NCBI GenBank assembly: GCA_937125455.1
Contig: CAKZLK010000022.1
Span: 40,248-104,247 of the forward strand
Length of the DNA: 64,000 bases
Direction: 5' to 3'
Source: an uncultured Aequorivita sp.
GTDB lineage: Bacteria > Bacteroidota > Bacteroidia > Flavobacteriales > Flavobacteriaceae
Shown: in pieces, positions 1 to 7,447 of the stretch
Layout: every line of letters begins with the position of its first letter
How positions within the stretch are numbered: position 1 is the stretch's first letter
Notes under the pieces: model-generated
Seen by the model: the letters and a program-made list of their open reading frames with translations, nothing else
Database searches by the model: none
What the model was told of the DNA's origin: nothing
Made by a program: the position numbers and the translations under genes

Positions 1-456
1 GTTTTCTATAAAACTTTGTCCGCCAAAACCCGGGTTAACACTCATCATACATACCAGATCAATATCATTGATAGTGTCTTCCAGCAAAGAAACATTCGTG
101 TGCGGGTTAATTGCAACACCTGCTTGCATTCCTTCTGCTTTTATTCCTTGTAGGGTGCGGTGAAGATGTGTACAAGCTTCAAAATGAACCGAAAGTATGT
201 TAGCTCCCAAATCAGCAAAAGTTTTAATATAGCGATCGGGATCAATAATCATTAAATGAACATCCAAAGGTTTTTTGGCGTAGGCTGCAATGCTTTTGAT
301 CACTGGCATACCGAAAGAAATGTTTGGAACAAAAACACCGTCCATTACATCTAAATGAAACCAATCGGCTTCACTGTTATTGACCATTTCAATATCACGC
401 TGCAGGTTTGCGAAATCAGCTGCGAGGATGGATGGAGCTATAATTGTATTTTTCAT
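1..456 (-). CDS. rpe: Ribulose-phosphate 3-epimerase (3' end outside window)
   Basis: Rpe interconverts ribulose 5-phosphate and xylulose 5-phosphate in the cytosolic pentose phosphate pathway. The 152 visible codons begin MKNTIIAPSILAADFANL, a typical Rpe N-terminus. They include the metal-binding stretches FHLDVMDG and DVHLM and the phosphate-loop motif NPGFGGQ near the window edge. The family is about 215-220 residues, so roughly the last third is missing because the window ends. The ATG is at 456. The upstream BLUF gene stops 5 nt before it on the same strand, so the two are probably co-transcribed. The identification is secure. Confidence 0.95.
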   Translation of the reverse strand, partial: MKNTIIAPSILAADFANLQRDIEMVNNSEADWFHLDVMDGVFVPNISFGMPVIKSIAAYAKKPLDVHLMIIDPDRYIKTFADLGANILSVHFEACTHLHRTLQGIKAEGMQAGVAINPHTNVSLLEDTINDIDLVCMMSVNPGFGGQSFIEN

Positions 457-461
457 GTAGC

Positions 462-860
462 TTAAAGTAAGAAGGGTTCAATTAATGTTTTGATATTTTT
501 GGGATATTTGTTTTCAAACTCATAACGTGAAAGGTATGTATTCAATCTTTCAATATCCTCCTTGGTTTTCATAATGCTGAAATTTGCATCGTAATTCTGA
601 AAAATGCGGTTTTCTATTTTTTGGTCCAAGATCATTAAAATATTCTTATGTCTTTTGTCTTTTCGAATATTTAAGAAGAGCTCTTTTAGGGTTTCTTTTT
701 TGCCTTCAAGAACTTGAAGAAAAAAAGTATTGTTATGAAGCAGCGCACCAGTAATATTGAGCAATGGATTTGTAGCTAGGATGTATTTAAACAAATTTTC
801 CAGCTCTGAATCTTTCAGTGCGTCGGTTTGTTTGCTTAAATAACAGATAGTGTGTTCCAT
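462..860 (-). CDS. Stand-alone BLUF-domain blue-light sensor
   Basis: BLUF proteins bind FAD and sense blue light. This one is a single domain of 132 residues with no fused enzyme. The family signature is present: a Tyr in ICYLS near residue 7, NITGALL, the Gln in FFLQVLEG, and DKRH. A Met lies in FSIM where the family has its semi-conserved Met. An upstream ATG at 914 would extend the frame by 18 codons, but that extension crosses the rpoD terminator hairpin at 877-903, so I chose the ATG at 860, which begins MEHTICYLS. The output partner is unknown; rpe follows after 5 nt. The domain call is firm. Light sensing itself is inferred from the family. Confidence 0.88.
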   Translation of the reverse strand: MEHTICYLSKQTDALKDSELENLFKYILATNPLLNITGALLHNNTFFLQVLEGKKETLKELFLNIRKDKRHKNILMILDQKIENRIFQNYDANFSIMKTKEDIERLNTYLSRYEFENKYPKNIKTLIEPFLL

Positions 861-876
861 ATTTTTGTAAAGATAG

Positions 877-903
877 AAAAAACCTCCGGTAATCAGCCGG
901 AGG
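877..903 (-). terminator. Rho-independent terminator of rpoD
   Basis: A perfect 7-bp stem CCTCCGG/CCGGAGG with a 7-nt loop is followed on the minus strand by six T. It lies about 80 nt after the rpoD stop and 17 nt before the BLUF start. Confidence 0.85.
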
Positions 904-981
904 TCATTCATCAATCAAAAAACGAACAGTATTTTTCCCAGACAAGCCGGGAAACTGATACTGTAAGTTATCTTTATGGGA

Positions 982-1845
982 TTATCCCAAATATGTCATT
1001 AATATTTTGCTTCGGGAAGTGTGCTTCAATCTTCGAATTGCTTTTTCCTTAATTTGGCGAACTCTTTCACGGGTAAGATCAAAAGTTTCACCGATTTCCT
1101 CCAAAGTCATTGGGTGTTGATCGCCTAGACCAAAATACAAACGGATAACGTCTGCTTCACGTGGCGTCAAGGTTTCCAATGCACGCTCAATTTCTGTACG
1201 TAATGACTCGTGCAACAATGATCGATCTGGATTTGGGCTTTCACCACTGCGCAAAACGTCGTAAAGGTTACTGTCCTCTCCTTCAACAAGCGGTGCGTCC
1301 ATCGATACGTGACGGCCAGAGTTCTTCATTGACTCTTTTACATCGTTGATAGTCATGTCCAGCTCCTTTGCGATTTCCTCTGCAGAAGGTGGGCGCTCAT
1401 TGGCTTGTTCTAGATAAGCGTACATCTTGTTTATCTTGTTGATGCTTCCAATCTTGTTCAGCGGCAAACGAACAATACGAGATTGTTCGGCCAAAGCCTG
1501 AAGAATAGACTGGCGAATCCACCAAACGGCATATGAAATGAATTTAAAACCACGTGTTTCGTCAAAACGTTGTGCGGCTTTAATAAGACCAAGATTTCCT
1601 TCGTTAATAAGGTCTGGAAGGGTAAGCCCTTGGTTTTGGTATTGCTTTGCCACCGAAACAACGAAACGAAGATTGGCTTTGGTCAATTTTTCCAAAGCAC
1701 GTTGGTCACCGGCTTTTATGCGCTGTGCCAATTCTACTTCTTCGTCTGCGGTGATTAAGTCAACTTTTCCAATTTCTTGAAGGTACTTGTCTAATGAAGC
1801 AGTTTCCCTGTTGGTTACCTGCTTGGTAATTTTAAGTTGTCTCAT
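982..1845 (-). CDS. rpoD: Primary sigma factor RpoD/SigA, short Bacteroidota form
   Basis: This is the housekeeping sigma-70 factor that directs RNA polymerase to the TAnnTTTG promoters of this phylum. Its 287 residues lack the acidic region 1.1 of proteobacterial RpoD, as is usual in Bacteroidota. Region 1.2 includes [10 protein letters not shown]. Region 2 has [25 protein letters not shown] and the region 2.4 stretch [13 protein letters not shown]. Region 3 follows, and region 4 contains [16 protein letters not shown] and the helix-turn-helix [19 protein letters not shown]. The gene is monocistronic by its own terminator. Start codon ATG at 1845. Confidence 0.97.
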   Translation of the reverse strand: MRQLKITKQVTNRETASLDKYLQEIGKVDLITADEEVELAQRIKAGDQRALEKLTKANLRFVVSVAKQYQNQGLTLPDLINEGNLGLIKAAQRFDETRGFKFISYAVWWIRQSILQALAEQSRIVRLPLNKIGSINKINKMYAYLEQANERPPSAEEIAKELDMTINDVKESMKNSGRHVSMDAPLVEGEDSNLYDVLRSGESPNPDRSLLHESLRTEIERALETLTPREADVIRLYFGLGDQHPMTLEEIGETFDLTRERVRQIKEKAIRRLKHTSRSKILMTYLG

Positions 1846-1909
1846 TTAAGGTTTGTCCTGTAGATTAAGGTTTAACTTGTGTATAGTGTTATACGTAAGA
1901 AACCTATAA

Positions 1910-1950
1910 AAGGTTACAAAAGTTTTAGATTTTTTTAAACTTGTAGCCTT
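1910..1950 (-). terminator. Possible imperfect terminator after the ECF sigma operon
   Basis: An interrupted hairpin (AAGG...AAGTTT against AAACTT...CCTT, with a small bulge) lies in the 127-nt gap between the one-TM protein stop and the rpoD start. The T-rich tail is short, so the call is weak. Confidence 0.3.
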
Positions 1951-1972
1951 TTCAAACCGCAGAAACTAAAAT

Positions 1973-2635
1973 CTATTGTTCAAGACTGTCATTTTTCTTG
2001 GAGGTTATAGTGTCCAAAGATTTATATTGTTTTGAAATTAAACTGTCAATTTCTTTTTTGCTTTCAGTTATCAGTTGTTTTCCGTCACGACTGTTGTAGT
2101 AATAATACTTTTCGGAAACCGTGAAGGTTTCTTCTATGGGATTTTTATTTGAAGAAGTTTTTTTCATTTTAGTTTCAGAGTTAGTTTCTGGAGAATTTAC
2201 GACTTCACTTTGTTTCAAATTTTTAGTTGATGTATTTATTTTTGAAAGTGTTTCTTCACTATCCTGTGCGTCTATTCTTGAAAATGTTTCTTCATCATTC
2301 TTTCTTGTAATCAATGAATCTTCTTTTGAAATTTTAAAGAGCGTTTCGCCTCGTTCCTTTGTTGAATTTGTGTTTAAATCTTCAACTACATTGGTGTTCC
2401 CTTCTTGTGAGAAAGATTCTTTATTTTGAAAAAAAACATTTTCGAAGAGTATAACCGATCCCAATAAAACAGATATTCCACCACCCATAAGCCAATAAAA
2501 TATAACTCTTCTTTTTCTTCGCTTTTCTTCGTCAAGTGAAATATTTATTTTATCCCAAACACTTATGTTGGGAGTTTTTTTTCCGTCGTTCAGCTTCTTT
2601 TCAAAAAGCGTTCCTATGTCTTTTTTTTGTCCCAT
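1973..2635 (-). CDS. One-TM protein next to ECF sigma, putative anti-sigma factor
   Basis: I do not recognise this 220-residue protein by family. About 43 mostly hydrophilic N-terminal residues ending in a basic run (KRRKRR) are followed by one membrane segment at roughly residues 44-64. A low-complexity Ser/Thr/Glu/Lys-rich tail then extends to the C-terminus, which by the positive-inside rule would lie in the periplasm. The start is 2 nt after the stop of the ECF sigma gene, so the two are probably translated together. That arrangement is typical of a membrane anti-sigma factor, but I see no zinc-binding anti-sigma signature, so the function is inferred from context only. Confidence 0.7.
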   Translation of the reverse strand: MGQKKDIGTLFEKKLNDGKKTPNISVWDKINISLDEEKRRKRRVIFYWLMGGGISVLLGSVILFENVFFQNKESFSQEGNTNVVEDLNTNSTKERGETLFKISKEDSLITRKNDEETFSRIDAQDSEETLSKINTSTKNLKQSEVVNSPETNSETKMKKTSSNKNPIEETFTVSEKYYYYNSRDGKQLITESKKEIDSLISKQYKSLDTITSKKNDSLEQ

Positions 2636-2637
2636 TC

Positions 2638-3183
2638 TTAGTGTGCTTTTAGGTTAAGGGATTTGTTGATCTCCATGATTTTTTCACGTAAAATTAGTTT
2701 TGCGCGGTGATAGTTGGACTTTGATGTTCCTTCGGAAATATTTAAAACCGAAGCAATTTCCTTATGTGAAAAACCATCCATTTGGTAAAGGTTAAAAACT
2801 AATCTGTATTGATCAGGAAGATTTTGAATGAGGTTTAAAAGTTGATCCAAATTAAAATTTTCGGCTTCTTCTACTGCAATTGTTTCTTCCAGAATATCAT
2901 CTTTAATTTCAATGTTTATCGGTTTGAAAGCCTTGTACTTATCGATGGCTTTATATATCGTTATCCGCTTCATCCATCCTTCAAAAGAACCTTTTTTTTT
3001 GTAGGTTTTTATTTTCTGAAAAATGGTTATAAAGGCATCATGAAGATTGTCTTCTGCATCGGCTTCATTTCTGCAATATTTCAAAGAAGTAAAATACAGG
3101 GTGTCTTTATACTTCCGGAACAGTTCGTTTTGAGCTGTCCGGTTGTTTTTTATGCACTGTTTTATAAGTTCGTTTTCGTTCAA
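2638..3183 (-). CDS. ECF-type RNA polymerase sigma factor
   Basis: An extracytoplasmic-function sigma-70 factor of 181 residues, a normal length for the family. Region 2 covers about residues 10-75, with FRKYKDTLYFTSLKYC and DNLHDAFITIFQKI. Region 4 covers about 115-170, with LPDQYRLVFNLYQMDGFSH and the helix-turn-helix KEIASVLNISEGTSKSNYHR. It lies between a lipoprotein gene (19-nt gap upstream) and a one-TM protein gene (2-nt gap downstream), so the three look like one envelope-signalling operon. No TonB receptor or FecR homologue is adjacent. Confidence 0.94.
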   Translation of the reverse strand: MNENELIKQCIKNNRTAQNELFRKYKDTLYFTSLKYCRNEADAEDNLHDAFITIFQKIKTYKKKGSFEGWMKRITIYKAIDKYKAFKPINIEIKDDILEETIAVEEAENFNLDQLLNLIQNLPDQYRLVFNLYQMDGFSHKEIASVLNISEGTSKSNYHRAKLILREKIMEINKSLNLKAH

Positions 3184-3202
3184 AAAGATTAAAAGGGTTT
3201 TA

Positions 3203-4237
3203 TCAACATTGAATGGCTTTTAAAATTATAGGTAAAAAATTAACCATTTCTCCCGTATTTATATTATCAAATCTAACATAAATAACTTGAGGATTTAGAC
3301 TGTTTTCAAATAGTAAATTTGCAATTTGATTAGTGCCAGCTATCATATCTTCATACGTTTCATAATAGCTTACTTCAACGTTTTCGGGATCAGGAATTCC
3401 AGTTAGTGGAAAAAAGCAATCAAAATAACTCTCCAAATCAAAAACCGCTCTTTGAGAACCAAACTCAATTTCACATTCCTCAAAAAGAAATTTTCTGCAG
3501 GGCTCGAAACAGTTTTTAATTAAACGATAACTGTCCACTCCATTTGTTATTTCCATCTGTGCGTCGTCAAAGCTGAGTACTTTCCAATCGAAATTCCAGT
3601 CTTCGCCAACATTTTCGTCTCCAGTTAAAAAAATATTCAAGTGCAATTCATCCTCAATAAAATAAGTAACCCAAGTTCCGCCGAAGGAGTGATCCTGAAA
3701 ATACAAACCTGCGTTTCCTAAATTGCTCACTTCAAAATAAGAACCTTCGTATTCAATATTTGGACCGTCTAGATGATTTACTTTCCAAATGCACGAGTTT
3801 TCAGTTAAAATATTGTTGCAAGTTGTTATTGTATCTGCCTTTAAACATTTGTCTATGGCTTCTTTCAATTCATCATTATTGTTGATAGTGTAAGGCTGTC
3901 CATTTTCCAAAACACTGTTTATTGGATAGCTCAGGCTAATAGATTTTCCTTCTTCCAAAGTTTCCAAAAATTCACTAAATTCTATGTCGCTCTGTAAAAC
4001 TTGGTACCCATAAATATCTATGTTTTCATCATAGATTACCAAAGTGAAAGGGTAATTAAAATCAATACAGGTAATTTCATTTTCAAAATCATTTCCTGCT
4101 GCCCGCTCAATAAGATTATAAAGTTCAGAATTCACCTGAATAACCTTTGAAGGATCAGCTTTATTTATAGGCTCGTCTTCACAGGAATTGAAAAAAGTGA
4201 TGAGAAGGAAAAGGGGGAAATAAAAAAAGTTTTTCAT
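3203..4237 (-). CDS. Lipoprotein of unknown function, first gene of the ECF operon
   Basis: A predicted lipoprotein of 344 residues. The N-terminus MKNFFYFPLFLLITFFNSC has a signal peptide and a lipobox ending at Cys19, followed by EDEP, acidic residues that often mark surface export of Bacteroidota lipoproteins. The rest is acidic and aromatic, with several cysteines (for example ITTCNNILTENSC), and resembles Bacteroidota lipocalin-like or surface proteins without a clear match. Its position 19 nt before the ECF sigma start suggests shared expression. Its role is unknown. Confidence 0.75.
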   Translation of the reverse strand: MKNFFYFPLFLLITFFNSCEDEPINKADPSKVIQVNSELYNLIERAAGNDFENEITCIDFNYPFTLVIYDENIDIYGYQVLQSDIEFSEFLETLEEGKSISLSYPINSVLENGQPYTINNNDELKEAIDKCLKADTITTCNNILTENSCIWKVNHLDGPNIEYEGSYFEVSNLGNAGLYFQDHSFGGTWVTYFIEDELHLNIFLTGDENVGEDWNFDWKVLSFDDAQMEITNGVDSYRLIKNCFEPCRKFLFEECEIEFGSQRAVFDLESYFDCFFPLTGIPDPENVEVSYYETYEDMIAGTNQIANLLFENSLNPQVIYVRFDNINTGEMVNFLPIILKAIQC

Positions 4238-4298
4238 AATAGTATCATTACGTTGTAATCATATAGTCTGAAACTTTTTAAAAGGTTGCGTGAAGATT

Positions 4299-4339
4299 AA
4301 AAAAAACGCCTTCAGTACCGTGTATTTGGTACTGAAGGC
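4299..4339 (-). terminator. Terminator of the proCBA operon
   Basis: A perfect 12-bp stem GCCTTCAGTACC/GGTACTGAAGGC with an 8-nt loop is followed on the minus strand by G and then eight T. It starts 26 nt after the proA stop. Confidence 0.92.
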
Positions 4340-4364
4340 ATTTTATATAAAAATTCTCTTTTTT

Positions 4365-5564
4365 TTAGACTCTTACATGTCCATCACCAAAGACATAGTA
4401 TTTATTGGTAACAAGTTGCTTTAAGCCTAAGGGTCCACGGTGGTGAAGCTTGTCTGTGCTTATGGCGAGTTCTGCGCCAACTCCCATTTGGCCACCATCT
4501 GTAAAACGGGTAGAGGCATTGTGATATACGGCTGCACTATCCACATTTTCCATAAACTGTTTTGCTTTTTCATCCTCTTCGGTAAGAATCACGCTTGAAT
4601 GACCACCACTATAGGTGTTTATTTTTGAAATTGCCTGGTCTATTCCATCGACACTTCCCACTGCGATTTTTAGCGCTAAAAACTCTTCGCTCCAAGTAGC
4701 TTCATTAGGCACCGGTTTATTTTCTGAGAGCACTTTCTTTATTTCATCATCTACCAAAATTTCTACTTTGGCTTTTTCCAAAACAGTTTTTAATTCCTGA
4801 AGGCGCGTTTCATAATGGGGAATTTTTTTATCAATTAACACTTTATCCAAGGCATTACAACCTGATATTTTATCAGTCTTTGCATTTAAAATTACTTGAA
4901 GTGTTTTAATCCAATCGGCATCTTCAGCTACATATAAAAAATTGTTTCCTCTTCCGCTAACCAAAACAGCACATTTTGCATTCTCTTTTACAAAATTGAT
5001 TAATCGTTCGCCCCCTCTTGGAACAATAAGGTCCAAAGGCTCATCCGGATTTTTAAGAAAGGCTTGGGTTTCTTCACGATTTAATTCCAGCATTTTAATC
5101 CAGTCGTTTTCCAACCCATTTTCAGCGAGTGATTTGTGCCAACAAGCTACCAATTCTTTATTGCTGTTGTAGGCTTCTTTGCCACCTTTTAATAAAATTT
5201 TGTTATTCGCTTTAAAAGCTAAAACAGCAGCTTCCACAGTTACGTCTGGTCTGGATTCGTAAATAATCATGATAGTACCGAAGGGTGCGGTACGATTTAT
5301 AATGTTAAGCCCATTGTCTAGGGTTGTATTTGAAATTTCCTGGTTTACGGGATCTTCTTGTGAACGCACTTCAGAAATAGCTTTTATCATTCCGTCAATT
5401 TTGGAATCGTCAACCACCAAACGATCGTATAATGCTTGATCATCTTTTTTAAAAGCTTCTAAATCTTTTTTATTGGCTTCTAAAATGGCGGTTCGGTTTT
5501 GATCTATGTTCTTCATCATAGAATCAAGTACATTGTTTTTTATTTTGGTGTCTATCAATTTCAT
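4365..5564 (-). CDS. proA: Glutamate-5-semialdehyde dehydrogenase
   Basis: ProA reduces glutamyl 5-phosphate to glutamate 5-semialdehyde with NADPH, the second step of proline synthesis. The 399-residue protein has the GPR signature stretches YESRPDVTVEAA and LKGGKEAYNSN. The catalytic Cys lies in KISGCNALD, and the C-terminal region reads HRGPLGLKQL. It is the last gene of proC-proB-proA, 28 nt after proB, and is followed by a strong terminator. The size is normal and nothing looks broken. Confidence 0.96.
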   Translation of the reverse strand: MKLIDTKIKNNVLDSMMKNIDQNRTAILEANKKDLEAFKKDDQALYDRLVVDDSKIDGMIKAISEVRSQEDPVNQEISNTTLDNGLNIINRTAPFGTIMIIYESRPDVTVEAAVLAFKANNKILLKGGKEAYNSNKELVACWHKSLAENGLENDWIKMLELNREETQAFLKNPDEPLDLIVPRGGERLINFVKENAKCAVLVSGRGNNFLYVAEDADWIKTLQVILNAKTDKISGCNALDKVLIDKKIPHYETRLQELKTVLEKAKVEILVDDEIKKVLSENKPVPNEATWSEEFLALKIAVGSVDGIDQAISKINTYSGGHSSVILTEEDEKAKQFMENVDSAAVYHNASTRFTDGGQMGVGAELAISTDKLHHRGPLGLKQLVTNKYYVFGDGHVRV

Positions 5565-5592
5565 ATTATCTCTCTTCGTTTTTAATTAGTAT

Positions 5593-6363
5593 TTATGCGT
5601 AAAATTTTGTTCCGATTTTTTCTCCGTTCAAAATATCTACAATTACATTTTTTTGTTTTCCGTTTGCGATATAGGTAGGTATGTTTTTACGGGCTGTTTC
5701 CTTGGCGATTTTCAATTTAGATTGCATTCCGCCGCGACCTTCACCTTCACCTTTTCGGTTTTTCTGAACGTATTGTTCTACTTTTTCTTGATGGTGTACT
5801 TCATTAATTTTTTGGGAATCCTTATCGTCCGGATGACCAGTATAAAGACCATCGGTGTCTGTCAAAATAATCAATGCATCTGCATTAATTAATTCAGCAA
5901 CTAAACTTGCCAATTCATCGTTATCGCTGAACATAGACATTGTTAACGATACTGCATCGTCTTCGTTTGCTATCGGTACAATCCCTTCAGCAATAAGACC
6001 TTCATAACAATTAATCATATTTTCTCGATGCTTGCCTGGCGTAAAATCGCGTTTTGTTGCCAAAATCTGTGCACAACGCATGCCGTAATCGTGAAAAAGA
6101 CTGTAATAATGACGCATCATTCTAGGCTGTCCCACAGAAGAATATATCTGCCTTCTAGTGGCATCATCTTTTGCGATACACTCACCCAAGACCTCCATTC
6201 CCGCAATTGCAGATCCAGAAGAGACTAATACTGGTGCATAGCCATCTTCGTACAAATCTGCAATTTGCCGAACCAGTTCATTGAGAATTGGACCTACAAT
6301 ACGATTGTCTTTATTTGTCATAACGTTGGTTCCTACTTTTATAACCACTCGTTTTTTGTTCAT
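5593..6363 (-). CDS. proB: Glutamate 5-kinase, PUA-less form
   Basis: ProB phosphorylates glutamate with ATP, the first and feedback-controlled step of proline synthesis. The 256 residues are an amino acid kinase domain only. The N-terminus has VVIKVGTNVM, followed by VSSGSAIAG, and the nucleotide-binding part has ILTDTDGLYTG and GGMQSKLKIA. The C-terminal PUA domain of the E. coli enzyme (367 residues) is absent. PUA-less ProB occurs in other bacteria, so this is not a truncation signal. It lies 21 nt after proC and 28 nt before proA. Confidence 0.94.
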   Translation of the reverse strand: MNKKRVVIKVGTNVMTNKDNRIVGPILNELVRQIADLYEDGYAPVLVSSGSAIAGMEVLGECIAKDDATRRQIYSSVGQPRMMRHYYSLFHDYGMRCAQILATKRDFTPGKHRENMINCYEGLIAEGIVPIANEDDAVSLTMSMFSDNDELASLVAELINADALIILTDTDGLYTGHPDDKDSQKINEVHHQEKVEQYVQKNRKGEGEGRGGMQSKLKIAKETARKNIPTYIANGKQKNVIVDILNGEKIGTKFYA

Positions 6364-6384
6364 AATTTTTATTTTGGTTTTAAT

Positions 6385-7185
6385 TTATTTTCCGAGCTCT
6401 GTTGCTCTATCAAAAGCTGCGTATGCCGCTTCTTTAATTAATTCTTTAACGTTATTGTCTTCCATGGAATCCAATGCTGCACGGGTTGTGCCTCCTTTTG
6501 AGGCGACCATATCCATCCACGCATTTGGGGAAAGATCCGAGTCATTGAACAATGCCACCGCACCTTCAAAGGTTTGGGTGACCAAAATTTTGGAATCGTT
6601 TGCAGAAAAGCCCATCTTTAGAGCAGCCTCCATCATGGATTGCATAAAGTAAAAAACGTATGCAGGACCACTTCCAGAAATACCGGTAGAGGCATTTATG
6701 AAGTTTTCATTCTGTACATGAATAGCTTCTCCAGTAGTATCTAAAAGGTTTCGAACCATTATCAATTCAATGCGGCTCACTTCTTTTGATTCCGTAAAGG
6801 AAGTCATCCCCAAGCCTACTTTTGCCGGAAGATTGGGCATTGCACGAACTACTTTTTTAACACCCAATCCTTTTTGAATGGAATTGATTGTAATACCTGC
6901 CATCAGTGAAATAAAAAGCTGGTTTTCGTTTACGTGTTTTTTTACCGAATTAAATAATTCTTCACTGTGATAAGGTTTCACGGCTATAAAAATTACATCC
7001 GCCTTTGGTAGGCAATCGTCAATTTTATCATAAGCATCAAAATGTGGAATTTCTTTTAATTCTAATGTTTTTTCTGGTGAAACATCATAGATCATTAAAT
7101 TTCTGCGATTTAAATAGGGCGATTTTGCCATACCTTCCGCATAGGTCAATCCCATATTTCCTGCTCCAATTACTAGTACTTTCAT
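6385..7185 (-). CDS. proC: Pyrroline-5-carboxylate reductase
   Basis: ProC reduces 1-pyrroline-5-carboxylate to L-proline with NAD(P)H. Its 266 residues begin with the Rossmann motif VIGAGNMG. The conserved C-terminal dimerisation region is present, including ASTGISGSGPAYVF and ASKGGTTRAALDSM. As first gene of proC-proB-proA it puts the whole glutamate-to-proline route in one operon. About 260 nt separate its start from the pnp stop. Confidence 0.96.
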   Translation of the reverse strand: MKVLVIGAGNMGLTYAEGMAKSPYLNRRNLMIYDVSPEKTLELKEIPHFDAYDKIDDCLPKADVIFIAVKPYHSEELFNSVKKHVNENQLFISLMAGITINSIQKGLGVKKVVRAMPNLPAKVGLGMTSFTESKEVSRIELIMVRNLLDTTGEAIHVQNENFINASTGISGSGPAYVFYFMQSMMEAALKMGFSANDSKILVTQTFEGAVALFNDSDLSPNAWMDMVASKGGTTRAALDSMEDNNVKELIKEAAYAAFDRATELGK

Positions 7186-7397
7186 AGTTAGTTTTATTAT
7201 TTAGCTTATGTAGGTGCAAGGACTGTACTAGAAAGTGCCTTTATTTTTATTTAGCCTATATATTGAAAATAAAGAGTTGTAAGCTTAGTGGCTAATGCAA
7301 GGGAAGACGAATTGCTAAAGGTTTGTTAAAATTTTAACCTACTATGCTATAATGTCGGTAAATAGAGCTTCTGTGCATAATACTGCTATTGTGGCAT

Positions 7398-7429
7398 AAA
7401 AAAACGCCCTTCATTGCTGAAAGGCGTTT
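7398..7429 (-). terminator. Terminator of pnp
   Basis: A hairpin of about 12 bp (AAACGCC...GGCGTTT, one G-T pair) with a 4-nt loop is followed on the minus strand by a T run. It begins 19 nt after the pnp stop. Confidence 0.9.
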
Positions 7430-7447
7430 GGTTTATTTGAAAAGAAA

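Noticed and set aside
982..1845. Truncated rpoD
   Set aside because: Absence of region 1.1 is usual for the primary sigma factor of Bacteroidota; regions 1.2 to 4 are complete.
5593..6363. Truncated proB
   Set aside because: The kinase domain is complete and the lack of a PUA domain is a known natural variant, so no frameshift or truncation is implied.
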